A stretch of DNA of 64,000 bases from Desmodesmus armatus. Lineage: Eukaryota; Chlorophyta; Chlorophyceae; Sphaeropleales; Scenedesmaceae. The DNA lies in assembly GCA_007449985.2 (NCBI GenBank), contig VIIQ02000838.1, positions 186,001 to 250,000 on the forward strand. The letters run 5' to 3'. This document shows positions 1 through 13,100 of this stretch, in pieces. The notes beneath the pieces are model-generated. The model did not search any database. It was not told the origin of the DNA and was given only the letters and a program-made list of their open reading frames with translations. The position numbers were made by a program, and so were the translations under genes. Positions within the stretch are counted from its first letter, which is position 1; the number at the start of each line of letters is the position of its first letter.

Positions 1-575
1 GCAGCAGCAGTCAAGCTGTGGGGCCAACCACGTGCCCATGAGCATCCACAGGCCGACATCCACACAGCAGCTGCAGCCCAGGACCCGCCAGCCGTGCCAG
101 CATTAGGGGCAGCAGCTGGCGATGATGCCACACCGATGAATGTGGAGGGAATTGTCAGCGGCCATACCCAGCTAGGTGAGTCTTAGGAAGGAAAAAAAAA
201 GTCTTAGGAAGGCAGGGGTGAGGTTGGGCGTGTGCTCCCTGCTTTACACACATACAACAAATCAGCAGGCCTGACTGCAGTATATGTGTGTGTAGAGACA
301 CTTGGGTCTGAAATTTAGAGAACTGTGCCTGTCTAAGACACAATGTGGGGTGCCGGTGAAACGATACGTTGTTTCCCCGTCGACTGGAGAGCGTACACTT
401 GTGACAGCCTCCCTTCTCAAACAAACCCTGCATTTTTTTTGCCCCCACCCCCTCGCGCTGCTTTTGATCGCTGTAGACTCTTTCGGGACAGCAGCAGCTG
501 CCAACACTCAGTCTCAGACTGCACCCAGCAGCAGCAGCAGCACCCAGCAGGAACAGCAGCAGCCAGCAGGGACAG

Positions 576-612
<37 letters not shown>

Positions 613-1691
613 CAGCAGCAGCAGCTGCCAGCAGGAACAGCAGCAGCAAGACAGACAACTTGGGGCCGACAGGTCAAGCTGGCAGATGGCAGAGGGTGTG
701 CTGCTGCTTTGGGCGCAACAGCTGGAAGCCGAGCCACAAGACTGGCTCCACCAGCTGTCAGCACTAGCTGAAGGCTTCCAGGCTATCTGCACCCTCCACA
801 GGGCCTCCCTAGGGTTTACTGAGCGGCAGTTAGCAATAGTAGCACACATCCTAGCTGCTGCCGACAGCACCACTGGCAGCAGCAGTGGCAGGGCTGGCAA
901 GGCAGGAGATGCAGCGGGTGACAGCAGCAGCAGTGGGGTTAGTGCGGGCATGCTTATGGGCATACAGCGCTGCTTGCTGGTTGCAACAGCAGCTGCTACC
1001 TTGTGCCCGGCTGCCATTTCCATCCTCCCAAAAGGCCCGCCTGCCACCCTTCACTCCTCAGCAGCTGAGGTAAGGCCTTGGGGGGAGGCTCTTTTCCGGC
1101 TGCCTATGGTACTGCTTTCCACCGCTTCTGCTGCAGTACACACCGCCGGTGCTGCTGCTCTGCCGCTTGCAGCAGCCTGTGTCTTCTCCTGTCACAGCAT
1201 GCAGCAGCAGGTGCTAGGATGGGGGCATGTCGCAGCTGCGCAAGGCAGCACGCCAATGCTCGCGTGGCTTTGGCAGGCCTGGGCGGTGGTCGCAAGCGGA
1301 CAGCAGCAGCAGACTGGGACCCCGACGGACAGTTGGCAACCGGGTCAGGTAGCTGCATTCAGGAGACTGATAGACGATGTGGATGGTACCATAGCGGCTT
1401 CAGTGCTAAGCCTGACAGGGATACTGATGCAGCAGCTGCTGTGGCATGCACACAAGCAGCAGCTGCAGCTGCAGCAGCAGGGCACGGGGACAGCAGCAAC
1501 AGCAGCAGCAGCTGCTGCTGCTGGTCAGCCAGGGGTGTTCCATGACACACTGCGGATCTGTGAGGCGGTGTTGTCGCTGAGTCTTGACCGGATGCGGCTC
1601 ACAAACCACGACGGCGGGAAAAAAGGGCGGGGGCAGCTGTATGCCCAGGCAGCTGCGGCAGTGCAGGTGGCAGAGTCTGCACAGCGATGTC

Positions 1692-1730
<39 letters not shown>

Positions 1731-4267
1731 GTGGTGGCACACGTCCCGGCAGCAGGCCATCAGCAGCAAGCAGCAGCAGTGGCGGCAGGGCTGCTATCGC
1801 TGTTGCATTTGGCAACACACATAGTCTGTGCTGTACTGCACTTGACTTGATTGTCAAGGAAGAGCTGCTGCTTGCAGACCATCAGCAGCAGCAGGAGCCA
1901 CAGCAGCAACAGCAGCAGTGTCAGCTGCAGAAGCTGCAGCTACTGCAGGCCGTTACTTCCGCCCTCTTTACAGCAGCAAAAGTCACACGACTAGGGCTGC
2001 TGCAAGTGCAACCAAGCCAGTGCCTCTGGGTGGTACAGAAGCTACATGAAGTGCTGGCAGCTGTTGCCCAGCAGCAGCAGCAGCAGCAGCAGCAGGGTTC
2101 AGCTTGGGCAGGGCCCAAGTTGCGGTCGCGGCCTCGGCGCTGCTTGCGTGCTCGCCGCGCTGCCAACAGCGAGCAGCAGCTGCAGGATGGCAAGCAGCAG
2201 GAGCAGATGAGCAGCAACGGCGGCCGCAGGCAGACCAGCAGCAATCAGTTGCAGTGACACAGCAGCAGCAGCACAAGGACCAGCAGCAGCAGCATAAGGA
2301 CCAGCAGCAGCAGCCAGAAGCATTGGGGCATCAGCAGTTGGAGCATGTTCTGACTGCTGCTGTGAGCAGCAGTTGCGGTGGCGCCGCCAGCAGTGTTGCG
2401 GCGGCGGCGACGGCCACGGCTGCTGATGCAGGCGACACAATCAAGGTGCGCAACGATGGGATCAGTCGCAGCGGCGACAGCAGCAATGGCACCGGCGCCG
2501 GCGGCAGTGGTAGCGGCGACTGCAGCAGTGGTGGTGGCGACACCAGGAGTAGCAGCAGCAATGGCACCGGCAACAGCAGCAGTGGCGACACCAACAGTAG
2601 CAGCCACAATGGCGCCTGCAGCAGCAAAGGCGACAGCAGCAGCGCAGCAGTGCTGGCGGCATCACTAGGTTTGTCGCTAGGTCCCCTCCTCTGTGCAATG
2701 CTGGGTGCGTTGGGGCAGCAGCTGCAGCAGCAGTGGGAGCAGAGTCCCGACGATACGATACGCTGGCTGCTGCAAAGCCCACAACAGGCCAACCCCTGCC
2801 TGGTTGGGGGACCCCCTGGGCCTGCAGCACCTCCTGATGCAGCACCTTGTGTGCTGCTGACAGCTGATGCAGCAGCTAGTGAGCTGCTGACGACTGATGA
2901 ACCAGCTTGTGAGCTGGTGCATGTGGTCAACTTTCTGAGTGCTTGCTGTGACTGCTGCCGGGTTTTGGTGGGGCTGTGCAACAGCTTAATGCAGCAGGAG
3001 AGGTGCGAGACGCAGCAGCGGGAGGGTGGAGCTGATGCTGCTTGCCGACCTGCCGGTGGGTCGGCAGCGATAGAGACAGCAAAAGTAAGGGGCGGGGCCG
3101 CAGCAGCAGCATTGGAAGCTGCAGCGGCGGGAACTGGGCAAGGGGTCGAGTCTGCAACAGCAGCAGCCGGGCATGCAGCAGCAGCACCTACAGCAGGTGG
3201 AGGGGCAGCAGCAGCAGCAGCGGCGGCGCCGTTGTACATTGCAGCTGAAGCAACACCAGGATGCGGAGCAGCAGCAGCAGCAGCAGAGGCAGGGCCGCAG
3301 CAGCACCTTCCCAACAGCCAGCTGCTGCTGCACAGGGTCCACACAGGGCTGGGGAAATTGACTGCACACCTATCCTGCGTGCGTCAGCTGTTGGACATCA
3401 GAGCTGGTGCACCATACCCAGAGCACCCGTACGCGTGGTTCCGAGGGTTGGCAGAGGAGTTGCGAGGGGCATTTGCTGATAAAGGTATGTCAGTGGATGA
3501 CAGTGTCGTTACCGCATTCCTGCCGCCAGTGCTGCGCGACCAGAAGCCCAACCTTGGATCCATGGTCATCGACCTGTCTGCCAGGATGCAGATGGCAGAG
3601 GAGGTGGGGTTGCCGCTGCTGCCGACCGCATACCGCTGCAACAACCCGAGCTGTGTGAACCTGGACACAGCGAGCGAGAGCTTCGGGCTTGTGCGGGGTG
3701 CGGCGTGCGTGTGTGGGGGCTGCTTGAAGGCCGGGGCGGCAATCGATCAAGCATCGCCAGTGTTTGCGGCAAGGTAAGTTAACATGCAGGGTGAAGCGGG
3801 GTTGGGGCGGGAACGATGCATCATGAGTTCGGGTGGGTTTAGGCCATCTTCTAAAGCCCCATAGCCCGTGCAGTGTTCTTGTGCCGGCGCTGCCAATGGC
3901 AGGCATGGTTTGCGGCTGGAGGTGTCGCCACAACGCTCCTCCCCCCAACCACCACCTCACCCACCACCCATTCACCTGACAGCTACCCAGTCTTCAGGGG
4001 TTGGGTGGGGGTGCAGGGGGAACCAAACTTTGCGCAACAGCAGAAGGCTAGATTCAGCGCAGCACAGACGCCACTCGGATTTACACATGTCGTCATTCCC
4101 AATGTGACATGGTGTGACATTTGTGCTGGTGCTCGGTGGTGTGGCTGCTGTCGTGCTGCAGGTACTGCTGTTGTGGCTGCCAGAGGGAGCACTGGCCCTA
4201 CCACCGCCCTGGCTGTGGAGCTTGGCAATCAGCTGCTGCTGCAGCTGCTGATGTGGCCGCCCTTTGA
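1..4267 (+). CDS. MYND-type zinc-finger protein, Gln/Ala-rich (5' end outside window)
   Basis: The exons I can support are 1-175 (donor GTGAGT, phase 1), 477 to about 2096, about 2255-3773 (donor GTAAGT, phase 2) and 4162-4267 with stop TGA at 4265-4267. Phases agree at 175/477 and 3773/4162. Most of the protein is poly-Gln/Ala/Ser with helical Trp/Leu-rich stretches. The C-terminus joins CNNPSC and CVCGGC (before 3773) to RYCCCGCQREHWPYHRPGC (after 4162), a complete MYND zinc finger split by the last intron. MYND fingers usually mediate protein-protein contacts, so the role of this protein is unknown. Near 2100-2255 the open frame changes. A 158-bp intron at 2097-2254 would fit the phase, but its donor is poor, so a repeat-length error in the CAG tract at 2069-2096 is equally possible. 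The gene continues upstream of base 1. Confidence 0.72.
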
Positions 4268-5251
4268 GAGATGGTGTCTGCACCGCACATCGGAAGTGCT
4301 GCCAGTGTAAATGACAGCCCCTTGTGAAGGGAGGGTCCTGAGGCGCCAGGTGTGTGCTGAGGTTCACAATAATCCTATATTGAAAGAAGGCTTGAGAACA
4401 CATGGGCACATGGCTGTCAAAATTTTGCCTTGGACCCGGTCACACCTGTGGGGGGGTGCTGAGGTTGCCACAGTTGCCATGAGTTGAGGTGGTGGGTGTG
4501 GCTGTTGCTGCACGCATGATACAGGATATGACTGAGGTGCAAGTTGACAGCAGTAATGTACACAATAGCGCAGTGACAATACTGTCATACTTGTCGTTGT
4601 GCATGTGGGATTTGACAGGCGTTGTGGTTGATGCCTGCTGCAGGCACTGCTGCTGCTGCTGTGGCTGCTAAGCCCAGCAACTGGCACTGTTTGTCTATCA
4701 AAGCGGTACGTGAGCTGGGTTCAATGTGTGGTGAAGTGCTGCACTGGGGTGGCCACAGAACAGTGGAGGTGACATCCAAAGCCCCAGCTGCTGCTGCTGC
4801 TGCTGCTGCTGCATACCCAAAAGGTGTGCTGATGGTTGTGCAGAAACTCTGTAACAGGTGTCTGCGAGTTGGTGTGGTGTGACAGAAGTTCTCATTGTAA
4901 TAGGCCGCTACACTACCATCTCGGAGGATTTGTCATGGCAGCACCTGTTCCCCTGCCAGGCATCGTACTGAGTCAAGCAGGACGACATATATGCTATTGC
5001 CTTTGCTGCCTGGGTGCGCTTTAATTGGTTTGCAACCCCTCAGTTGGAGCCGGAGGTTGCAGCCTGACTTTGGGTGCAGTCAGAGAGGGATGGGGTTGTG
5101 TGGCACTTTCTTCAAGACCAGTGGATCAGATCAGTCCTGCAGTACACTGAGCCGCTTGGTCGTACATCTGCCCTGGGCTAGGCTGACATGTTGGTGTATA
5201 CACGTTGACGTATCATGCAAGCAATCAGGCGATCGCACGGTTTGCTCAACT
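4268..5251. other. spacer between the MYND gene and its duplicated 3' end
   Basis: I see no convincing gene. Part of the first stretch (to about 4345) is 3' flank that reappears after the duplicated copy downstream. A GCT-type run lies at 4789-4812. Short open frames here are interrupted and lack splice-consistent partners. Confidence 0.4.
4306..4310 (+). terminator. candidate TGTAA polyadenylation signal
   Basis: TGTAA lies 39 bases after the stop of the MYND-finger gene. TGTAA is the usual polyadenylation signal in chlorophyte algae. The call rests on motif and position only. Confidence 0.4.
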
Positions 5252-5847
5252 CGCAGCACCTTCCCACCAGCCAGCTGCTGCTGCACAGGGTACACACAGG
5301 GCTGGGGCAATTGACTGCACACCTATCCTGCGTGCGCCAGCTGTTGGACATCAGAGCTGGTGCACCATACCCAGAGCACCCGTACGCGTGGTTCCGAGGG
5401 TTGGCAGAGGAGTTGCGAGGGGCATTTGCTGATAAAGGTATGTCAGTGGATGACAGTGTCGTTACCGCATTCCTGCCGCCAGTCCTGCGGGACCAGCAGC
5501 AAAACCTTGGACCCATGGTGATCGACCTATCTGCCAGGATGCAGATGGCAGAGGAGGTGGGGTCGCCGCTGCTGCCGACAGCATTCCGCTGCAACAACCC
5601 GAGCTGCGTGAACCTGGACGCAGCGAGCGAAAGCTTCGGGCTTGTGCGGGGTGCGGCGTGCGCGTGTGGAGGCTGCTTGCAGGCCGGGGCGGCAATGCTG
5701 GTGTGCTGGTGCTCGGTGGTGTGGCTGCTGTCTTGCTGCAGGTACTGCTGCCGTGGCTGCCAGAGCGAGCACTGGCCCTACCACCGCCCTGGCTGTGGAG
5801 CTTGGCAATCAGCTGCTGCTGCAGCTGCTGATGGGGCCACCCTTTGA
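5252..5847 (+). pseudogene. duplicated 3' end of the MYND-finger gene, internally deleted
   Basis: This is a close copy of 3300-3742 joined to about 4120-4267 of the upstream gene. The join removes the end of the penultimate exon, its GTAAGT donor and most of the last intron. About 42 bases of intron 3' end remain (near 5699-5740) and are open in frame. The reading therefore continues from CACGGC straight to RYCCRGCQSEHWPYHRPGC and the stop at 5845-5847, and all MYND ligands survive. No start codon or upstream exon of its own is evident, so it is most likely a truncated duplicate. If an upstream exon or promoter was captured, it could make a short MYND protein. Confidence 0.6.
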
Positions 5848-7122
5848 GGGATGGTTTCTGCACCGCACACAGGTGTGTGCTGATGGGCACAGAAGCTGAC
5901 AGCTGGCAGCTTCCTGGCAATGGCGGTGTGTAGTTTGGCATGCAGGGGTTGTATCACCAAATCAAGTGAAGTACATTGTGAAGTCATGAATCTGATCAGG
6001 GCCTGGTTCTGGCGTTTATGTTGTCCAACTCGTGGTTTGGACAGCGCATGCGTGCAATGCTTCGCATAGCCATGTGATTGTTTGCTGAAATTTTGCCTTG
6101 GCCAGCTGTCCTATTCAGAGGCCTCATTTAGTCAGTTTGACTAATGGCGGATTTGAAAACTAGGACCGCCGTATCGGCGACACCTGTCCTTGGCTGCGTT
6201 CGACGTCCCGCTATTACGTTCAGTGTGTTCATGCGAGTTGTTCTGTTCCACGGTGGCCTGATATGCTGTTCTTGCGCCATTGCCAGGTTGGCCCATGTGT
6301 ATCTCTCTCAGTCATGTAGGCTGCTCGTCGTCCAACTGTGTGGTGAGGTTGACTCTTCCGCGGACGATCTTAAGCACCTGAGAGCCAGCCACGTCCAACA
6401 TACTGCATGGCCTGCCAGCCTGGCAGGTCATCTGCTGTTGGACAGACCATTGCTGTTGTGGCTGACCTGTGATTTGATGTTTTATGTCTTCGCTTGTAGG
6501 TGGCCTTGGCTTGTAGGTGGCTCAAGGCAGTTTCTCGTCTACGCTCCTGCCTGACACAGGCCTTTCGTTGCAGTAGCAGCAGAGGAGCCTGCAGCAGCTT
6601 CCAGTTCTCCATACGGGACAGGAAGGGCAGCATCACATGCAGCTCCTACCAGTAGAACAGGTACGCCTTCCGCCCTGATGCTGCCCTTGTGCGTTTACCT
6701 CTCCAGCAGAACGGTTTGGCCACTACAGCCTGCTGCAAGCAAACGTCCCACAGCAAGTAAACCCAGACAGGCCAGTCAGTAACGAATGGCAGAACTAGCA
6801 ACAGGACCCAGGCTCGGAACATGGCCAGCAACTGCTGCACATCAGGGGACGTTGTTCAGTGCAGCTGTCAAGGTTGGTGATGCAGACAGCTGCCAGACGT
6901 CACCTGTGTAAGAGGGCCACTCATCAGAGTTACTAGATAAACAGCAGCCACCCGACTAATCAGAGACAAACCCAAAACTCTCTTATTCTCAGTGACTCTC
7001 ACGCTGAATCTCACTGGGAACTTTTTTTTGACTCTGGGTTTGTCTCTGTTGACCGTACAGTGCGCATTGCTAAAGTTACTGTCTTGAGCTATGGTTTGAA
7101 TCTGTATCGTCTCAGACCCACG
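5848..7122. other. intergenic region upstream of the CCP-repeat gene
   Basis: The first ~40 bases are still duplicated 3' flank. The rest holds short open frames on both strands (for example 6144-6554 plus and 6370-6636 minus) with no recognisable motif or splice-consistent partner. It ends in an inverted repeat at 6962-7047. It probably contains the promoter of the downstream gene, but I cannot point to a clear TATA box. Confidence 0.35.
6962..7047. repeat. 13-bp inverted repeat with 60-bp loop
   Basis: AGAGACAAACCCA at 6962-6974 is exactly reverse-complementary to TGGGTTTGTCTCT at 7035-7047. It sits 75 bases before the start codon of the CCP-repeat gene. It could be a foldback element remnant or a cis-regulatory or 5'UTR hairpin. 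Confidence 0.6.
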
Positions 7123-10100
7123 ATGAAATCGCACCGGCTGTCGGGTGTCTTGATACTGATCGCTTGCTGCTGTGCTGTGGAGGCACGAGTATTACAGCAA
7201 ACAGGTCCAAATGACAAGCCGCCACCATGGAGCCTGCACCCGTGGTCAAGGGTGTGGAAGGTGCGACCAACCAGCAGCAGCTATCAGCCATCACTGAACT
7301 GCAAGCTGTCCCCTGAGCAGAGTGCAAGATCTGTGCCAGCTGCTGCCTTTCTGTTGCTGCAGGAAAGGATTGTTACATGCCGTGATCAACCGAAAGGCCC
7401 TAATGTGCGGATGTTCGTCACGCTTGATGCTTGGTATCGGGTGAGTGAGAGTGACCAATGGGGTGCTGCTCAAGCCTGGAAGTGGTCTTGGGTTGATGGG
7501 GCCATGACACTGCAGGAAGATCAGATCAGAACGACCTATGTGACATTCAGCCACCTGTTGCAGCTGCAAAGCAATCCAGCAGCTGGTGTGATATCTGGCT
7601 GGCAGCACTGGCCGTGGCAACAAGCAGCGCATGCGCGTGCACTATCTCACTGCAGCAGCAGCAGCAGTGCCATCAGGGACAACTCTGAGCAGCTTCCAGT
7701 CATGACAGTGCCAGCTAATACCGTGACTTTGCAATCACACAGATCGTCCTTGGGGGTGGGAGCGGAGGACAGGGGGAGGGAGCTGCTGGTTTCTCTCAGC
7801 AGCTCGACTGCTGTGCTAGATGCAGGGGTTATGCTGCAAGGAATGGGTGGTTTGTTTCCTTTGTGGAGGACCAATTTGCTTATGCGATGTCTTGCCCACT
7901 GAAGCAGGGACGCTCATGGTGACTAAAGCTGACACACTGCATGCTTGCAGGAAGGCGGTGCTGACAACAGCGCTGACTGTCACTGGGGCTGGTGGAGTGA
8001 TGCCAAGAAGTGTGACACATCAGCTATGAAAGCCAACTGTGGTTGCCGAGCAGGCCGCAGCGGGCCCCAGTGCAAGTGCCTTGATAACCAGAGGTACAAC
8101 ACCAAAATGGGACTCTGTGAGAACGGTGAGTGCCTCCCTGCCTTCCACACAGATGTTACATGCAGTTTACTGCCTTGGCACTTGGATGACTGCCCTGCAG
8201 ATAGGCAGAAGGGACAGCGTGCCTGGTGCTAGCAAGCGTTGAGCAACAGCGCCAGGCTCAGGCTTTACTTGTCCAGCACGGGTGTACTCAAACCTGTACG
8301 TGTATGGTACGCAGCGTACAATGTCTCAGCACTTGGTTCGCCGGCATATGCAGGGCTGGCCTGGGCGTCGTGTAACTTACGTCGCGGCAACCCAATACTG
8401 TTACTGTTACTGTTACTGTTACCTGGTACATGCCTTGCTGTGCCAAACACACTGGAGCAACATGGCTTGTCATACGAAGAGTCTGCCTTTTTTGCTGCCT
8501 TTTTGCTGTGCGCAGTGTGCAAGGCACGCCCCGCAAACCCGGGCCCGGGCTACTTCACATGCAAGAAGCCCCCTGTCACTGCCGGCACAGTGTGCGGCGG
8601 CTTCTGCTACACCGGCGCAGGGCCGGTCTCAGCTGAGTGCCTGCCGACAGGCAGCTGGAAGGTGCAGGGCACCTGCGATGTAACAGGTGGGCAGAAGAGG
8701 CCGATGTGGGCGGTCACTTTGCCGAACAAGATTGCAAATGCTGCCTTTCAAGCTTGGAAGGGGAGATGGAACTTCTTGCTGCATCATGCTGCATCATGTG
8801 CTGTCATAACCTCAGTTTGGGTACCACCATATAACCTCGTGGAGATGCTCCGAGTCCCCAGCCAGGCTTTTGTGCGCGCATGCTGGTTGGTGCTGGGACA
8901 CGTGAAACCTGCTTGCAAGCCTGCAGCTCAGAACAACAGGTTTGTGTGCATCTGGTCCAGTGCATGGTGTGTGTTGATCAAGGGGTGTTTCAATTATTTG
9001 TGCATGCATGCTGGTTGGTGCTGGAACACGTACATGCTTGTGTTGAGCTTGCCAGCTTGTGTCAAATGTCAGCAGTTTGTCTGCGTCTGGTCCAGCGTGT
9101 TGTGTTTGCTGATCAAGGGGTGTCTCTTTCCTTTCCTGCAGTGTGCCTCGGCAGCCCCCAAGCTCCCACTGGTGGCATCTTCAGCTGTGGCAGCAGCTCT
9201 GTTGTCGACCAAGTCTGTACCGGCACTTGCAGCACCGGCGGTGGACCAATCACAGCTACGTGCAGTGAGGGGGGCAGCTGGCAAGTAGTGGGGACCTGCA
9301 ACCAGGTTCAGCCAGGTAGGCATCTATGTGTGTACTGCAAATCTGACACGTGAAGCATCTGCTGGCTAGGAGAGACGTGGATGCATCCGCGCACTGTGCC
9401 ACTGTTTCATCCAATGACCGGACAAACCGCGGGGCACATGCTGACAAATGGCGTCACACGCTAGTTGGTATGAGTGTGACCTTGGTAGAAGTTCTAACAT
9501 TGTGTGTGCCTCCTTTCCTGTCATGCAGTGCTGTGCACTAGCGTCCCAGATGCTCCTGCGGGTGGCAACTTCCAGTGTGGCAGCAGCTCTGCTGTTGGCG
9601 ATGTGTGCAACGGCACTTGCAGCACCGGCGGTGGACCCATCACAGCTGAATGCGGGGCAACTGGCAACTGGACGGTGCAAGGGACATGTGCTGAGCCTCC
9701 GACAGGTGGGGAAAGCATATGTTTGTTGGCGCGTAAACGACTCTACAAGTGTACATTCATGTTACTTGGGTGCATGACAAGGCCACCATCAGCACCCAGT
9801 AGGTGTCGCTGCATGTGCAGCCTCATGGCCTTGGCGCTGCATGTTTGTCCCAGCCTAGTGTTGTGAGTGAGATCAGCACAGTTGGTCACAGTGCGCTCTG
9901 TGATGTGCTGGGGTGTCTCGTTCCTTCCATGCAGTGTGCACTGGCAGTCCCGAGGCTCCAGCTGGTGGCAGTTTTGATTGCGACAGCAGCCCTGTGGCCG
10001 GTACAGTGTGCAACGGCACCTGCAGCACCGGCATTGGACCCATCACAGCTACGTGTGAAGCCACCGGCAACTGGACAGTGCAGGGCATATGTGCTGAGGC

Positions 10101-13100
10101 TCCAACAGGTGGGGAGGCTGGTGAATTGTGGGCGCAAAGCATGACCTTGCTAGCGTACACTCATGTTGCTTGTGTCTTGATGGTGCCAACAGTGGGTGTG
10201 ACAGCATGTCCATCCTGCTGGCTTGGCGCTGCATGTACGTCCTAGCCTTGCGTTGTGAGTGAGATCAGCACAATTGGTCATAATGCGCTCTGTGATGTGC
10301 TTGGGTGTCTCGGTGTGTCTCCATGCAGTGTGTACTGGCAGTCCTGAGGCTCCAGCTGGCGGCAGTTTTGATTGTGGCAGCAGCCCTGTAGCCGGTACAG
10401 TGTGCAACGGCACTTGCAGCACCGGCATTGGCCCAATTGGAATTACAGCTACGTGTGAAGCAAGCGGCAACTGGACAGTGCAGGGCATATGTGCTGAGCC
10501 TCCGACAGGTAAGGAGGCTGGTCAACTGAGAGCGCAAAGCACGACCTTGCTAGCGTACACTCATGTTGCTTGTTTGTTGCTGGTGCCAACAGTGGGTGTG
10601 GCAGCATGTCTAACCTGCTGGCTTGGCGCTGCATGTACGTCCTAGCCTTGCGTTGTATGTGAGCTCAGCACACATGACGACGACGTGCTTGTTGGTCTGC
10701 TTGTGCGTCTCCTTCATGTCATGCAGTGTGCGCTGGCAGTCCTGAGGCTCCTGCTGGTGGCAGCTTTGATTGCGACAGCAGCCCTGTGGCCGGTACAGTG
10801 TGCAACGGCACCTGCAGCACCGGCAGTGGACCCATCACAGCTACGTGTGAAGCAAGCGGCAACTGGACAGTGCAGGGCGCATGTGCCGAGCCTCCACCAG
10901 GTGGGGAGGCTGGTAACTTGTGCGAGCGCAATTCAACTCATATGTGCACTTGTGTTGCTTGAGCATATGATAGTGCCATCCTCCAACGCTTGGCGCTGTA
11001 GTATATGCTGCTTGCTTGCTTGCGCGCGGCGTGGCCTGGGTCCTTCTGATGTCACTAACCGAATGCTTGCTCAGCACTGATGATCGATACACCTTCTGAT
11101 GAGTGCGTGTATGACTCTCCTTTCTATGCAGTGTGCACTGACAGTCCTGAGGCTCCCACTGGTGGCAGCTTTGATTGCGGCAGCAACCTTGTGGCCGGTA
11201 CAGTGTGCAATGGCACCTGCAGCACCGGCGGTGGACCCATCACAGCTACGTGTGAGGCCACCGGCAACTGGACGGTGCAGGGCACCTGCGACCTGCCCCA
11301 GACAGGTAAGGAAGCTGGGTGTGCGGCGTTCCTATTGTGCACTGTCTTGCTTGGGCTTACAATGGTGCCATCCTCCACAGTCAGGGAGTGTAGCATGTGC
11401 TGCCTGCTTGCTTGGTGCAGCATGCATGATTGGCATGAATGCTTTTGAGGTGAGGTAGTGATTGCATGCTCAGTACAGATGCAGATCATGACACCTTCAG
11501 ATGTGCTCGTGTGAATCCCCTTCCCTGCAGTGACGTGCGCTGGCAGTCCCGAGGCTCCTGCGGGTGGCAGCTTCGAGTGTGGCAGCAGCTCTGCTGTTGG
11601 CGATGTGTGCACCGGCACTTGCACCACCGGCGGTGGACCCATCACAGCTGAATGCGGGGCAACTGGCAACTGGTCCGTGCAGGGCACATGCGACCAGGCG
11701 CAACCAGGTGGGGAGAGTAGGATGAGCAATTGTGTGCCGCGTCACGCACGGTGCAGCCAGGTCATGCACATGATGCGCATGTCCAGCACACACCTGTTGC
11801 ATGCCAACCCGTGCATGTTTCCTCATGCTTGAATGGTGCTGAGCGGTGACCGGCTTGTGTCTCTTCCTGTCATGCAGTGACGTGCGCTGGCAGTCCCGAT
11901 GCTCCTGCGGGTGGCAGCTTCGAGTGTGGCAGCAGCTCTGCTGTTGGCGATGTGTGCACCGGCGCTTGCACCACCGGCGGTGGACCCATCACAGCTGAAT
12001 GCGGGGCAACTGGCAACTGGTCCATGCAGGGCACATGCGACCAGGCGCAACCAGGTGGGGAGAGTAGGATGAGCAATTGTGTGCCGCGTCACGCACGGTG
12101 AAGCCAGGTCATGCACATGATGCGCATGTCCAGCACACACCGTTGCATGCCAACCCGTGCATGTTTCCTCATGCTTGAATGGTGCTGAGCGGTGACCGGC
12201 TTGTGTCTCTTCCTGTCATGCAGTGACGTGCGCTGGCAGTCCCGATGCTCCTGTGGGTGGCAGCTTCGAGTGTGGCAGCAGCTCTGCTGTTGGCGATGTG
12301 TGCACCGGCGCTTGCACCACCGGCGGTGGACCCATCACAGCTGAATGCGGGGCAACTGGCAACTGGTCCGTGCAGGGCACATGCGACCAGGCGCAACCAG
12401 GTGGGGAGAGTAGGATGAGCAATTGTGTGCCGCGTCACGCACGGTGCAGCCAGGTCATGCACATGATGCGCATGTCCAGCACACACATGTTGCATGCCAA
12501 CCCGTGCATGTTTCCTCATGCTTGAATGGTGCTGAGCGGTGACCGGCTTGTGTCTCTTCTTGTCATGCAGTGACGTGCGCTGGCAGTCCCGAGGCTCCTG
12601 CGGGTGGCAGCTTCGAGTGTGGCAGCAGCTCTGCTGTTGGCGATGTGTGCACCGGCGCTTGCACCACCGGCGGTGGACCCATCACAGCTGAATGCGGGGC
12701 AACTGGCAACTGGTCCGTGCAGGGCACATGCGACCAGGCGCAACCAGGTGGGGAGAGTAGGATGAGCAATTGTGTGCCGCGTCACGCACGGTGCAGCCAG
12801 GTCATGCACATGATGCGCATGTCCAGCACACACATGTTGCATGCCAACCCGTGCATGTTTCCTCATGCTTGAATGGTGCTGAGCGGTGACCGGCTTGTGT
12901 CTCTTCCTGTCATGCAGTGACGTGCGCTGGCAGTCCCGATGCTCCTGCGGGTGGCAGCTTCGAGTGTGGCAGCAGCTCTGCTGTTGGCGATGTGTGCACC
13001 GGCGCTTGCACCACCGGCGGTGGACCCATCACAGCTGAATGCGGGGCAACTGGCAACTGGTCCGTGCAGGGCACATGCGACCAGGCGCAACCAGGTGGGG

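Noticed and set aside
1070..1197. GAG|GTAAGG at 1069/1070 as a donor in the MYND gene
   Set aside because: The motif is strong, but the acceptors at 1136 and 1197 lead into frames that stop or lose the helical pattern, while reading through keeps a coherent protein.
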